DNA of 64,000 nt, from positions 45,414 to 109,413 of the forward strand of contig CAKRZO010000011.1 of the NCBI GenBank assembly GCA_934433135.1, read 5' to 3'. Made by a program: the position numbers and the translations under genes. The notes beneath the pieces were generated by a model. The model saw nothing but the letters and a program-made list of their open reading frames with translations, had not been told where the DNA came from and made no database searches. This document shows positions 7,668-16,721 of this stretch, in pieces (position 1 is the first letter of the stretch; the number at the start of each line of letters is the position of its first letter). Source of the stretch: an uncultured Acetatifactor sp. Lineage in GTDB: Bacteria > Bacillota > Clostridia > Lachnospirales > Lachnospiraceae.

Positions 7668-8858
7668 TTAAGGAACATACTGTTGCACCATTTCGATAAC
7701 TTCACCGCCTTTTATAGTGAAAGTAAATGGATACCAGAAATGGTCACTTTTCTTTTTATACAAACGCATCAAAGCAGCAATGTCAAATTCTTTATCAAAA
7801 TAGTCTTCTTCGTAGGAAAAAAGAATGCATTTGCAAGATGCATTTATGGGAATCGTTTGCGTTTCTTCGCTTGGATTGTAGATATAGAATCCGTTCGGCA
7901 TGTCATCTTGAATGCCGAGTTCGGCGATCCGGTCGGTCATATCCAGGGTGATCCACTCAATTTCATCAATCGTAACAGAAGTTTCGGTCATGTCTATAAT
8001 ATAGGCCATTTTTGTAGCATCTTCCGGAATGGAAGTTTCCTCAATAGCGGACACACCGGATACTTCTATCCCGTCTCTTTGGGCAGGGAAAAGCGGATGC
8101 AGGATCAGTCCGATGATCAGCAGATGCAGGGGATAGTAGAGGTAGAAGAACCATTTCATAAAGCGGTTCAGGGACTGGTTCTTTCCTCTTTGTCCATTAT
8201 ACAGCCGGAGAAGGGGAAGGGAAAGAACCACGCCCATCTGCAGGATTCCGTAAATTTTATCTATGGCAAAAAAGTAGACAATGGCATAAATCCCCACATA
8301 GAAAATCAGCCAGAAGGACTGCGCTTTAAAATTCCCGCGGTTGGTTCCGAAGGAAAGGATGCACAGAGCGGCAATGCAGCTCCAGTCGCTGGGGAAGCTG
8401 ACAAGGCAGATAAGAAGAATCAGTATAATTCGTAAAACGCTATTTTTGATCCTGGCACTGTTTGCCACCTGAAGCATGACAAGACCCCAGGCAAGAGACC
8501 ACATAACACTGGTCTGATTCAGCATTTTCCCGGAAGCAAAGGGAAGAAACGACTTAAGCCCTGCAAAATCAGTGGATGCATACAGATAGCAGAAGTGGGA
8601 AAGCAGGGCGAAAGCGAATAACCGCAGCATATATTTACGGATATTGCGGGTATAGTGATATCCTTCTGCAATAAAGTAACACATGATCGGGCAGGTGATT
8701 CTTCCCACAAGATGCATGAGGACAGGAAGCCATTCCTGTGGATAACCCGGGAAAACCGCCCAGGCAATGTGGTCAACTGTCATGGCCAAAATAGCAATGA
8801 TTTTAATCAGGTTGGAATCTAATAATTTCTTTTCGGTTTTCACATTTACTTGTTTCAA
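7668..8858 (-). CDS. TraX-like membrane protein with an extra C-terminal domain
   Basis: The first ~250 residues have about eight hydrophobic segments and the TraX-family opening L-I-K-I-I-A-I-L-A-M-T-V-D-H, followed by G-R-I-T-C-P-I-M-C-Y-F-I-A-E-G. TraX proteins are integral membrane proteins (TraX acetylates F-pilin), and chromosomal Firmicute members are uncharacterised. After the last TM helix (about residue 255) there is a hydrophilic tail of about 140 residues, rich in Thr/Glu and beta-strand-like, that I do not recognise. The start is a TTG at 8858, supported by GGAGGT eight bases upstream on the minus strand; it overlaps the stop of the AraC gene by three bases, so the two are translationally coupled. 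Confidence 0.75.
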   Translation of the reverse strand: MKQVNVKTEKKLLDSNLIKIIAILAMTVDHIAWAVFPGYPQEWLPVLMHLVGRITCPIMCYFIAEGYHYTRNIRKYMLRLFAFALLSHFCYLYASTDFAGLKSFLPFASGKMLNQTSVMWSLAWGLVMLQVANSARIKNSVLRIILILLICLVSFPSDWSCIAALCILSFGTNRGNFKAQSFWLIFYVGIYAIVYFFAIDKIYGILQMGVVLSLPLLRLYNGQRGKNQSLNRFMKWFFYLYYPLHLLIIGLILHPLFPAQRDGIEVSGVSAIEETSIPEDATKMAYIIDMTETSVTIDEIEWITLDMTDRIAELGIQDDMPNGFYIYNPSEETQTIPINASCKCILFSYEEDYFDKEFDIAALMRLYKKKSDHFWYPFTFTIKGGEVIEMVQQYVP

Positions 8859-9697
8859 ATCTTATTACCTCCGTTGCAGCGGCGGAATGCGCCGGGGCTT
8901 ATCGTTTCATTTTTTTTAAACAAGGCACTGAAATAGGAAAAACTGCCGAAACCGCAGGAAAGCGCAATTTCGGAAATGGACTGATCCGTATAAAGCAGCT
9001 TCTGTTTGGCCAAAGACAGGCGCTTTTGGAGAATGTAATCGGAAAGCGTCATGCTCGTAGTCTCTTTAAAAAGATGGCACAGGTAATATTTGTTTAAATT
9101 GGTATAGGCGCAGATTTCATCCAGCAGGATTTTTTCCTGCAAATGGGAGTCTATGTATTGGAGGATGCCGCTTAATTTCCCTTCCAAAGGGGGGAGACTC
9201 TGCTCCTCGTACGAAGAAAGTTCGGAAAATATGCCCAGAAGAGCCGATGCCAGTTTCAGGCGGAAAAGCGTTTCGCTCTCTTCCACAGCCGATGCGATCT
9301 GCTTCATCTGCAAATCTATGGCGGCAAATCCCGCTTCGCCGGGGCGGATCAGATTCCTGCCGGGGCGGTTAAAAAGCTCCTTAACAAGGGGATCGAAGCC
9401 TGCCGCCCGTGCGATTCCGTTTATGAAAGGCGCGGACAGGACAATCTTATTGCGGATATAGTCAGCGGGATGCTCCGGATTGGAACAGTGAATGTCCATG
9501 CCGTTTACCAGATAAACGCAGCCTTCCCGCAAGGGAAAAATGTGCTTGTCAATCATAAACACACCGTCACCGGAAAGAACCTGCACGATTTCATAACTGT
9601 TTCCGTGAGAGTGTCTCTTATCGATCAGAAGATCTTTTCCGATATCCCGGTACTGGTAGTCGATGACCTCCGGGATCGTAAAAGTGTCCGTTTTCAT
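8855..9697 (-). CDS. AraC family transcriptional regulator
   Basis: This 280-residue regulator has an N-terminal cupin sensor domain (the H-S-H-G-N-S-Y-E-I-V segment is typical of the first cupin motif) and two C-terminal HTH motifs, with I-S-E-I-A-L-S-C-G-F-G-S-F-S-Y-F in the second. The ATG at 9697 follows GTGAGG at seven bases; the GTG of that site is itself an in-frame start candidate but is more likely part of the ribosome binding site. It overlaps the downstream TraX-like gene, so the pair forms an operon. The regulator may respond to a sugar, but its target is unknown. Confidence 0.85.
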   Translation of the reverse strand: MKTDTFTIPEVIDYQYRDIGKDLLIDKRHSHGNSYEIVQVLSGDGVFMIDKHIFPLREGCVYLVNGMDIHCSNPEHPADYIRNKIVLSAPFINGIARAAGFDPLVKELFNRPGRNLIRPGEAGFAAIDLQMKQIASAVEESETLFRLKLASALLGIFSELSSYEEQSLPPLEGKLSGILQYIDSHLQEKILLDEICAYTNLNKYYLCHLFKETTSMTLSDYILQKRLSLAKQKLLYTDQSISEIALSCGFGSFSYFSALFKKNETISPGAFRRCNGGNKI

Positions 9698-9728
9698 ATC
9701 AAACCTCACAATTGTATTTTTTGATCCT

Positions 9729-9842
9729 CATTTGATATCACGAATTGCTCCGCTGCAAAGCAGCTCCCGCAATTCTAAAACATCATCATTTCTAGGAAAA
9801 CGCTGAAAGCATGGTTTCGTAAATGGTGCATCTAAACTGTTA
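9729..9842. repeat. Interspersed palindromic repeat, composite partial copy
   Basis: The left part (9733-9779) is the inverse complement of the right end of the element at 43923-44090, including the TGATATCA terminus and the GCTGCAAAGCAGC hairpin. The right part (about 9790-9842) resembles the right arm of the element at 3051-3233 and ends with CTAAACTGTTAC. It lies upstream of the AraC gene at 9697 and ahead of the truncated dehydrogenase. No coding capacity is seen between 9698 and 9943. Confidence 0.6.
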
Positions 9843-9943
9843 CGGTTTTTAAAAAGTAGGAAGCACCGAACCATGCGGATATCTACAGCAATATTCTTAT
9901 AATAATCGGCAACATTCTGATATTTTTTATTATATCATATGCT

Positions 9944-10666
9944 ATGATAAAAACACAAGAGAAGATTAGAAAAAAGAAATTTCCGGATTACGGTACCTGC
10001 GAAGTGGCGGATCAGGCGCTGGCTCATATGATGAACCTTGCCAGGAAGATTTCTTACGCCAACGGATTGATTCATCAGGGAGTCTGGGACTACCGGAGGA
10101 ACATTCCCATAAGGAGACTTGGTCAGTGTGCCGTCGGAATCTGCGGCGTGGGGCGCATCGGCAGTGAGTTCGCCAAACGGGCTGCGGCGCTGGGAAGCAA
10201 AATCATTGCTTATGATATCGAGGAAAAAGATACCCACAGACACTTCCCGGATTTCGTGGAATTTGTCAGCTTTGAGGAACTTCTGGAAAGATCGGACATT
10301 CTGTCCATCCACTGTCCGCTGGACGAATATACCCGGCATATGTTTTCCGACAGAGAGTTTGCAAAAATGAAGGACTCCGCGTTGTTAATCAATGTGGCCA
10401 GGGGCGGCATTGTGGATGAGGATGCTCTTTTACGGGCTCTGCAGGAAAAGAAAATAGCCGGTGCGGCACTGGATGTGGTGGAGAAAGAACCGCTTTTGCC
10501 GGACAATCCTTTGCTTTCGCTGGACAATTTTGTGGTTACGCCTCACAGCGCCTGGTATTCGGAGGAATCTTCCCACGAACTAAAGCGCAAGGCGGCGGAG
10601 GAAGGCGTACGATTTTTGAAAGGAGAAGCCGTTCACTATTCCGTGCGGAAGAAGGCAGAATTATAA
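9944..10666 (+). pseudogene. D-isomer-specific 2-hydroxyacid dehydrogenase, 5'-truncated
   Basis: The 240 residues contain the NAD-binding G-I-C-G-V-G-R-I-G motif, the catalytic Arg in N-V-A-R-G-G-I-V-D, Glu in D-V-V-E-K-E-P and His in T-P-H-S-A-W. These proteins are normally about 320 residues. Here the homologous part begins abruptly at P-D-Y-G-T-C-E-V-A-D, about 95 residues into the family, preceded by about 13 Lys-rich unrelated residues. The whole first half of the substrate domain is missing, so the product is unlikely to be active. It starts a 2.5-kb run of damaged genes. Confidence 0.75.
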
Positions 10667-10735
10667 AAAATGAGCTCAGAAAGACATTTCCATAACGTTT
10701 TGTATCTGAGCGAAACAAAAGGAAGGAATAGAACA

Positions 10736-10923
10736 ATGAAAGCAATTCAGTACTTAGGAGCAAACACGATAGCAGTAAAGGAGGTACCGATGCCGGAGGT
10801 TCCGGAAGGCTTCGGACTGATTAAGATTTCCCATGCGGGAATCTGCGGAACCGATTTGAATATTTATGCGGGAACCCATCCCAGGGCAAAAGCACCTTTA
10901 ACCATAGGGCACGAGTTTTCCGG
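10736..10923 (+). pseudogene. Zinc alcohol dehydrogenase (MDR), N-terminal fragment
   Basis: It starts with M-K-A-I-Q-Y-L-G and has the G-I-C-G-T-D-L-N-I-Y zinc-ligand block and the I-G-H-E-F-S-G motif characteristic of sorbitol/threonine-type medium-chain dehydrogenases. Homology stops after about 62 residues, right after the G-H-E motif; the frame then reads into the remnant of an unrelated SDR. A full protein would have about 340 residues. GGAAGG upstream is a plausible ribosome binding site, so the fragment may be translated but cannot fold into the enzyme. Confidence 0.75.
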
Positions 10924-11274
10924 CTTTGCCAGCTGGCAGGCAGAAAAATGCTTGCATCCGGAAGCGGGAAAATTATTAATCTGGCGTCTATGTTAAGCTT
11001 TTTCGGCGGCTATACCGTACCTGCCTATGCGGCAGCCAAAGCCGCAGTTAATATGCTGTCACAGGCTATGCTGCTTCAGTTGGGTCAAAAAGGAATTCGT
11101 GTCACCACCATCAATCCCGGCGGAACGGACACACCTTTCTGGGGAACACGAAGTGTAGACAAGTCCAAACTGATGCAGCCGGAGGATGTGGTGGAGATTA
11201 TTCTGTTTGCGTTGACATCCAATCCCAAGATACAGATTCACGATATCTATTTTGAAAGCTCAGCGAGGTTTTAG
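10924..11274 (+). pseudogene. SDR family oxidoreductase, C-terminal fragment
   Basis: The frame from about 10924 reads A-G-R-K-M-L-A-S-G-S-G-K-I-I-N-L-A-S and contains catalytic Tyr-Lys (Y-A-A-A-K), then I-R-V-T-T-I-N-P-G-G, all in the order of a classical SDR from about residue 120 onwards. The Rossmann N-terminal half is missing and the fragment is fused, in a different frame, to the MDR N-terminus. The junction near 10920-10925 marks a deletion that removed the 3' end of one gene and the 5' end of the next. Confidence 0.75.
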
Positions 11275-11370
11275 GGCGGAAGAGAAAAGGTTTGTGGAAT
11301 AAGGAATTAAGGAAAAGTAAGATTCAGAGTAACAGTTCAAAAAAGGAAAAGGAAAAGGAAAAGAAAAAAT

Positions 11371-11831
11371 ATGAAAACAACCCAGATCATCCGAAACATT
11401 ATGACACGATATGAAAAAATGCATAAAGTAAACCATTATTTCGGTTTGCTGGCTTATTTTGCATTGAGTAAACTGGCTACCGATACGAAGGATGAGGAGC
11501 TGATTCAGAAGTGTATCCACGAGTTGTCAGGTTATCAGAACAGAACCGACCATCCTCAGTTTAACTTTGAAAATTACTACTTCGGCGGTGACGCGAAGGC
11601 ATGGATGATCTATCATGGCTATATGCAGTGGTTCCTTTTATGCTTTTTGCAGGTCTTACCCTGAAAGAGGATAAATACATAGAATTTGCTGCACAGCAGT
11701 GTATAAAAATGTACCGGATTTTCCTGGATCCGGAATCCGCTTTCCCGATGTTTGATCTTTTGACCCTGATAGCATTATATCATTACATAATTGAACAAAA
11801 AATCCATATCCTAAACCGCCGAAGTCCATGA
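11371..11831 (+). pseudogene. Frameshifted fragment resembling a GH105/GH88-type unsaturated glycuronyl hydrolase
   Basis: Two overlapping frames form one alpha-helical protein: 11371-11664, then from about 11625 in the next frame (V-V-P-F-M-L-F-A-G-L-T-L-K-E-D). A single-base shift near 11625 (in the stretch TATGCAGTGGTTCC) separates them. The N-terminal part contains N-H-Y-F-G-L-L-A-Y-F-A-L-S-K and N-F-E-N-Y; the resemblance to YteR/YesR-like (alpha/alpha)6-barrel hydrolases is suggestive only. The homologous region ends at about 11790, far short of the usual ~370 residues. Directly upstream, 11329-11366, lie a lone GTAACAGTTCA repeat end and an AAAAGG microsatellite. Confidence 0.4.
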
Positions 11832-11846
11832 GATTTCGGCGCTTTA

Positions 11847-12537
11847 TTAGCTAATGCTTTTCAAAACCGCCAGTCTTTTGAAAAACATTTCCCGGATTGC
11901 GGAGTCGGTAAACCATTCTTCTTTTATCACGGATATTTGGTTAAGCCCTGTTTTTTTCACAGCCTCTATTGCTGCGTCTTGTTGGGTCATAACATTGTCC
12001 ATTGTCTGGCATCTGGCGCCCTCTATCGTATCACAAGCCAGAAAAGCCTGCATCGCCGGGCATTAACAGTTCCGCGTTCTGTAATGTAATCTCTTTTCCT
12101 CGCAGGCTGACATCTGCAAACGCGCCGGACAGGGAATGGGAATACAGACTTAAGTGTTCAAAACTTATTTTTTCGTCTGCGCTTCTTATCCAGAAAACAT
12201 CCGTCAGTGTCAAACCGTGGTAGGATACGGCAAGCATTGCCCTGTCTTTATCCGTAGCTGCCTGCCCGGCGCCGATGGTTCTTAAAATTTCCTTTGCATA
12301 TTTTCTGTCCAATGTCAGAACCCTGGAAGAACACCAGTAATAAAAATTGGTCAGGTTATTGACACGGGCATCAATATCTTCGGAATCTTCCAGGTATAAA
12401 TTGTAAGGCATAAAAGACGGATAGTAGATCGTGCTTTTTCCGTCTTCATAAATACGCGCCGTCCGCCTGTCCTTATGCATGATATCAAAATATTTCCAAC
12501 CTTTTTGCAGGCGCTCACGATGCACCAGAATACTCAT
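11847..12537 (-). pseudogene. HipA-like kinase family protein with an internal deletion
   Basis: The first part (12537 down to about 12045) gives an N-terminal domain with N-L-T-N-F-Y-Y-W-C-S-S-R-V-L-T-L-D-R-K-Y, seen in clostridial HipA-like proteins. In the next frame, 12053-11847 gives their C-terminus: A-F-L-A-C-D-T-I-E-G-A-R-C-Q-T, ending with E-E-W-F-T-D and M-F-F-K-R-L. About 140 residues of the central kinase region, including the expected nucleotide-binding and catalytic loop, are missing, and the ends are joined out of frame near 12045. It is therefore inactive. The family name is from recollection of similar clostridial sequences; no search was possible. Confidence 0.5.
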
Positions 12538-12568
12538 AGAATCACCTTTTTATTACTTTCCATTTTTA

Positions 12569-12581
12569 GGAAACGCTTTCC
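12569..12581. promoter_or_regulatory. Possible catabolite-responsive element (cre)
   Basis: GGAAACGCTTTCC is a perfect palindrome around CG and resembles the CcpA operator consensus (TGWAANCGNTNWCA-like). It lies 153 bp before the TATAAT box of the locus A transporter promoter and just upstream of the HipA-like remnant. Carbon catabolite control of a sugar transporter would be expected, but the distance is larger than usual. Confidence 0.35.
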
Positions 12582-12592
12582 GATTCTTTGAC

Positions 12593-12640
12593 TTTTATTA
12601 TGTGCCAATATCGGAAATTCGTTAAGGGGAATTACGTTAA
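12593..12640. repeat. Direct repeat shared with 26334-26376
   Basis: A stretch of about 43 bp (core TATGTGCCAATATCGGAAAT) recurs at 26334-26376 with a single mismatch over the shared part. One copy lies upstream of the minus-strand HipA-like remnant, the other upstream of the minus-strand DUF3791-like gene. In minus-strand translation both could encode V-I-P-L-x-E-F-P-I-L-A-H-N-K-S. It may be the conserved leader or 3' end of a neighbouring gene lost from both sites. Confidence 0.6.
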
Positions 12641-12683
12641 TAGAATTAATCGGAAAGTAAAATGTTAAAAAAGAAGTTTTGAA

Positions 12684-12739
12684 TTATTGCAAAAATATGG
12701 AATATGTTTTATTTACAGAAAAAGTATACAATGTATAAT
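12684..12739 (+). promoter_or_regulatory. Locus A transporter promoter with a regulon-like upstream element
   Basis: TTTACA (12712-12717) and TATAAT (12734-12739) with 16-bp spacing form a good sigma-A promoter 61 bp before the first permease. The 33 bp at 12684-12716, beginning ATTATTGCAAAA, align with the promoter elements at 39226 and 43840 at about 20 of the 29 positions from TGC onward. Here the element ends 17 bp before TATAAT instead of 19. Confidence 0.5.
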
Positions 12740-12800
12740 AGAAACTAAGAGAGATAACTGTTTACTTTGATAAGAATGAAAGAAGAGTGAAAATACGAGT

Positions 12801-13730
12801 ATGAAGAATATGCACAAATCAAAAAAATGGAAAATGAAACCTGGAATGAAGCTTTTTTGGGCGGCGTTTCCATTTATTGTCCTTTATTTTCTCTTTTCCT
12901 ATTTACCCTTAGAAGGGTGGAGAAATGCATTTTATAATTACAAACCTGGCTATAAACTCAGCAATTGTGAGTTTGTAGGATTACGGCATTTCACCAGTAT
13001 GTTTGCTAATCCGGTCATGCGCCGGGAGACATTTCGCGTTTTGACCAATACCTGTGCTATGAGCATGCTCGGAATTTTGACATCCTTTCTGCCGATGCTG
13101 TTTGCAGTTTTCCTGAATGAAATGACTCCTGGGTTTAAAAAAACAGTGCAGACGATAACAACCATTCCGAATTTCGTCAGCTGGGTTTTGATTTATTCTC
13201 TGGCAACGGCAATTTTTGCGCCGGAATCCGGGGCACTGAATGTCTTATTAAAGGAAATGCACATTATACAGAATCCACTTAATATTCTGGCCAATTCTGA
13301 TCATGTATGGCTTACCATGCTATTGTTTAACATCTGGAAGGGACTTGGATGGAGCGCTGTTATTTATCTGGCCGGTTTAAGTAGCATCGACCAGGAACTA
13401 TATGCTGCGGCATCCATAGATGGTGCTGGAAGATTCGGGAAAATAAGGTATGTTACAATTCCGGGACTGATGCCAACTTATTTGACATTGCTGATTATGA
13501 GCCTGGGCAATTTCCTGAGCAATGGAATGGATCAGTATTATGTATTTCAGAATGCGTTCAACAAGGCAAGAATTGAAGTACTGGATTTGTATACCTATAA
13601 TTTGGGAATCGGAAGCAATAATATTTCCTATTCTACGGCAGTAGGAATTACAAAAAGTATTGTAGGTCTGTTGATTTTATTTACCATTAATTTCTTTTCC
13701 GGAAAAATCCGAGGCGAGAAGGTTTTTTGA
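12801..13730 (+). CDS. Carbohydrate ABC transporter permease (LplB/UgpA type)
   Basis: This 309-residue inner-membrane permease has six predicted TM helices and the cytoplasmic EAA loop A-A-x-I-D-G-A-G-R-F-G-K (about residues 202-215) that couples to the ATPase subunit. It belongs to the binding-protein-dependent permeases of the LplB group that import oligosaccharides in Firmicutes. It is the first gene of locus A, followed after ten bases by the second permease. No ATP-binding subunit is encoded nearby, as is usual for this group, which shares a general MsmK-type ATPase. The ribosome binding site before the ATG is weak. Confidence 0.9.
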   Translation: MKNMHKSKKWKMKPGMKLFWAAFPFIVLYFLFSYLPLEGWRNAFYNYKPGYKLSNCEFVGLRHFTSMFANPVMRRETFRVLTNTCAMSMLGILTSFLPMLFAVFLNEMTPGFKKTVQTITTIPNFVSWVLIYSLATAIFAPESGALNVLLKEMHIIQNPLNILANSDHVWLTMLLFNIWKGLGWSAVIYLAGLSSIDQELYAAASIDGAGRFGKIRYVTIPGLMPTYLTLLIMSLGNFLSNGMDQYYVFQNAFNKARIEVLDLYTYNLGIGSNNISYSTAVGITKSIVGLLILFTINFFSGKIRGEKVF

Positions 13731-13740
13731 GGAGGAGCTT

Positions 13741-14643
13741 ATGCGAAAAAAACACAAAACAGGAATAACGGATATTATCTTTTATGCCATAAGCGGGTTC
13801 GTTTTCATATTGTTAGCACTGTCATGTTTTTACCCGTTCTATTATGTGGTTATCAATTCCATCAGTGAAAACAGTAAGGTCCTGACCGGACAGATCCGAT
13901 GGTTCCCAGTCGGAATTCATTTCAATAATTATGTTGATATGCTGAAAATAAAAGGATTGGGAAGAGCAGCATTTATTTCTGTGGCAAGAACGGTTTTAGG
14001 TACTTGTGCCATGATAATATCCACTACGATTCTTGGCTATATTATGTCTAAAAAAGAAATGTGGCATCGCAAATTCTGGTATCGATTTCTGACAATTACC
14101 ATGTATTTTAGTGCGGGCGTTATACCGACTTATCTGAATATAAAACGGCTTGGGTTGCTGGACAGCTTTTGGGTTTACGTCATTCCGGCATTCGTTTCAC
14201 CATACAATATGATTCTCATGAAGACCTATATGGAGAGTATACCGGAGGCTTTGGAGGAAGCTGCCATTATGGATGGTGCCGGATATGCCAGACGTTTTTT
14301 AAAAATTATGATTCCGCTTTCCAGGCCGATTATAGCAACTGTAGCAATTTTTACAGCAGTCGGGCAATGGAACTCTTATATGGATACCATTTTGTATATG
14401 ACAGGTAATGATAACCAGACACTACAGTCTGTTTTGTATTTGTATCTGAACCGCGCGAATATGTTGGCAAATCTGATCCGACAAAATCCCGGTCTGGCCA
14501 CTCAGAATCTGTCGAATGCAATTAATCCTACAGCGGTAAAGCACACTGTGACAGTGGTAACACTGATTCCTGTAATGTTGGTATATCCATTCTTCCAGAG
14601 GTATTTCACTTCGGGCATTATGATCGGAGCAGTCAAAGGTTAG
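13741..14643 (+). CDS. Carbohydrate ABC transporter permease (YtcP/UgpE type)
   Basis: The partner permease has 300 residues, six TM segments and the EAA loop E-E-A-A-I-M-D-G-A-G-Y-A-R-R (about 178-190). It ends in P-F-F-Q-R-Y-F-T-S-G-I-M-I-G-A-V-K-G, the family's conserved tail. GAGGAGG precedes the ATG at 13741. Its closest relative in the window is the permease at 46996, with the same tail, so loci A and B are paralogous. Between this gene and the binding protein (14644-14890) there is a small hairpin (GAGACGAAAGCGTCTC) and no gene. Confidence 0.9.
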   Translation: MRKKHKTGITDIIFYAISGFVFILLALSCFYPFYYVVINSISENSKVLTGQIRWFPVGIHFNNYVDMLKIKGLGRAAFISVARTVLGTCAMIISTTILGYIMSKKEMWHRKFWYRFLTITMYFSAGVIPTYLNIKRLGLLDSFWVYVIPAFVSPYNMILMKTYMESIPEALEEAAIMDGAGYARRFLKIMIPLSRPIIATVAIFTAVGQWNSYMDTILYMTGNDNQTLQSVLYLYLNRANMLANLIRQNPGLATQNLSNAINPTAVKHTVTVVTLIPVMLVYPFFQRYFTSGIMIGAVKG

Positions 14644-14890
14644 GTTGCGCAAGAGACGAAAGCGTCTCTGAAAGGGCGCACGGTACAGAGAGCTGGATCC
14701 TGAATTGTGGTTTTACAAACAGTGTATTTAGATAATTACCAAATTTCGGAATAAAAACTGTCTTTGCCGGTGTAAAAGGTGAAAAAGAAAAATATGTGCA
14801 CATATAGGGTCGGCAGGCAGCTTTTTATAACATATTTCTATATTCAGCAGGTAGATTTGACACTATCTGTATTCACTAGGAGGAAGGAAC

Positions 14891-16615
14891 ATGAAAAAAA
14901 GAATTTTAGCATCTTTACTGGCATTCGGTATGTTGGCATCCATGCTTACAGGATGCGCAGATCGGAACGGAACGCAGAATCAAAGCGAGTCAAAGGTACA
15001 AACCGAATCTAAAGGCGGGAATACCGCAGGCAGCGAGGTGAAATTGAGCTTTTATTCAGCGCCTGCTCAGGCAGATGGATCAAATTCACAATGGTATTGG
15101 GATATTGTGAAAGAAAAATTCGGAATTACCTTTGATATTAAGGTAAACAGTGGGGATGGCGATATTATGTCTGCCTTGCTGGGAAGCGGAGAACTGCCGG
15201 ATATCGTCATTTTTGGCAATCCTGAAGATATGATGACGGCAGCCCAGGGAGGTATGCTTGTCAATCTGGATGATTATCAGGAGAAGCTAAATGAAGTTTA
15301 TGAAAACAGCAATTTTGATATCGCTATGGACTATGCCAAGTCACTTACGAATGGCAGGCACTTTGCACTGCCTACGCAGGTGGGAGATAATAACGGCGTG
15401 GAATACAATCTTCAGGTTCGCTGGGATATTTATTCAAAGATCGGATGCCCAGAGGCAGCTGGCTGGGAGGAATATTTAAATGTTATTAAACAGATGGTTG
15501 AAAAGGAGCCGGAAACAGCAGAAGGATTGAAAATGTACGGCTTAGGGCTGTTTAATGACTGGGATGGCAATTATATGAGAAATATGACTTTCTATTATGA
15601 AGGGCCGATGGGATATACTATGGATTATCATGGAGGGCTGGTAGAAGTGAAGGCTGATCTGAGTGAAGAGCCCAGAAGCATTCTTGATGATAACAGCACT
15701 TATAAAGCCGGATTGGAATATTTGTATAAAGCAAATCAAATGGGATTGATTGATCCGGATTCTACGGCTCAGAATTATGATGGTTTTAATACCAAAGTGG
15801 CTGCAGGTCAGTATGCCATGGTGCCTTTCAATTGGTCAGGTTACGGAAAGACTAACGTGGAAGATTTTAAAGGATATGCATCCGCATGGCCGAAAAGCGT
15901 AGAAGTTGTTACTTATGGTCCCTACATTACAGGATGTGAATGGTATATCGGTATCGGCTCCAAGTGTAAGAATATTGACAAGGCTTTAGAGCTTCTTAAC
16001 TGGTACTATTCCAGAGAAGGTATTCTGACCTACCAAAGAGGTCCGGAAGGTGATCTATGGAAAATGGAGAACGGAAAGGCAGTTTATACAGATAAATTTA
16101 TTGCGCTGAATTCACAAGGCGGAAAACTGGAAATAGAAGGCGGCGGTGATCTTACAGACCTTAAGAACACATTTAACTCCTGTGCGGTGTCCGGATGGAC
16201 GTTGGATCCGGAGACAAATCAGCCCTATGACATTTATAATATGGATGTAAAATTCCTGAATGAACTGACAACCGATTATATGCGGGACAGTTGGCAGGGT
16301 CATTTCGGAAAATATGTGGATATGTACTCTTATTGTCTGGATAAAGCTCCGGAAATGCTGACAGTTAAATCTAATAAGCTTAGTTTTATTCCTCCTGCTT
16401 CCGACGAAATGGTAACTTTAACCAATCAGATCGGCAATCTGGTTAGAGAAGCTTCCTGGAAGATGGTATTTGCAAAAGACAAAGAGGAATTTGACGCCCT
16501 CTGGGAACAGGTAAAAACGGATGCAGAGCAGCTGGGAATGGATAAAGTGCTGGAAGATGCGCTGGCAAGACATGACGAAGGCATGAAGCAGGCAGAAGTT
16601 TTTCACATTGAATAA
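14891..16615 (+). CDS. Extracellular sugar-binding lipoprotein (LplA-like)
   Basis: The 574-residue precursor has a type II signal peptide with lipobox L-T-G-C (Cys22), followed by a Ser/Asn/Gln-rich linker. The mature part is a large cluster of the solute-binding protein superfamily used with LplB/YtcP permeases. It delivers oligosaccharides to the permease pair encoded just upstream. The C-terminal stretch with A-S-W-K-M-V-F-A-K-D and F-D-A-L-W is shared with the binding protein at 44160. AGGAGGAAGG gives a very strong ribosome binding site. The ligand is unknown; the hydrolases downstream suggest a beta-linked glycan or glucuronide. Confidence 0.9.
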   Translation: MKKRILASLLAFGMLASMLTGCADRNGTQNQSESKVQTESKGGNTAGSEVKLSFYSAPAQADGSNSQWYWDIVKEKFGITFDIKVNSGDGDIMSALLGSGELPDIVIFGNPEDMMTAAQGGMLVNLDDYQEKLNEVYENSNFDIAMDYAKSLTNGRHFALPTQVGDNNGVEYNLQVRWDIYSKIGCPEAAGWEEYLNVIKQMVEKEPETAEGLKMYGLGLFNDWDGNYMRNMTFYYEGPMGYTMDYHGGLVEVKADLSEEPRSILDDNSTYKAGLEYLYKANQMGLIDPDSTAQNYDGFNTKVAAGQYAMVPFNWSGYGKTNVEDFKGYASAWPKSVEVVTYGPYITGCEWYIGIGSKCKNIDKALELLNWYYSREGILTYQRGPEGDLWKMENGKAVYTDKFIALNSQGGKLEIEGGGDLTDLKNTFNSCAVSGWTLDPETNQPYDIYNMDVKFLNELTTDYMRDSWQGHFGKYVDMYSYCLDKAPEMLTVKSNKLSFIPPASDEMVTLTNQIGNLVREASWKMVFAKDKEEFDALWEQVKTDAEQLGMDKVLEDALARHDEGMKQAEVFHIE

Positions 16616-16642
16616 GAAGAGGTAATGCGAAAGCAAAAAGTA

Positions 16643-16676
16643 TGAGAAAGAGAATTCTGCATTGCAGGATTCTCTT
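16643..16676. terminator. Hairpin after the locus A binding protein gene
   Basis: GAAAGAGAATTCTG and CAGGATTCTCTTTC form a 14-bp stem with one mismatch and a five-base loop. No U-run follows, and the next gene starts at 16722, so it is more likely an mRNA stabiliser or attenuator that raises the binding protein level over the enzymes than a full terminator. Confidence 0.5.
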
Positions 16677-16721
16677 TCAGAAGGCTTCAACAGAATAAAA
16701 AAGCGAGGAATAGCGGCGAAA

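Noticed and set aside
11340..11366. AAAAGG microsatellite as a phase-variable promoter or coding repeat
   Set aside because: It lies before a gene fragment that is already frameshifted and truncated; no functional gene would be affected.
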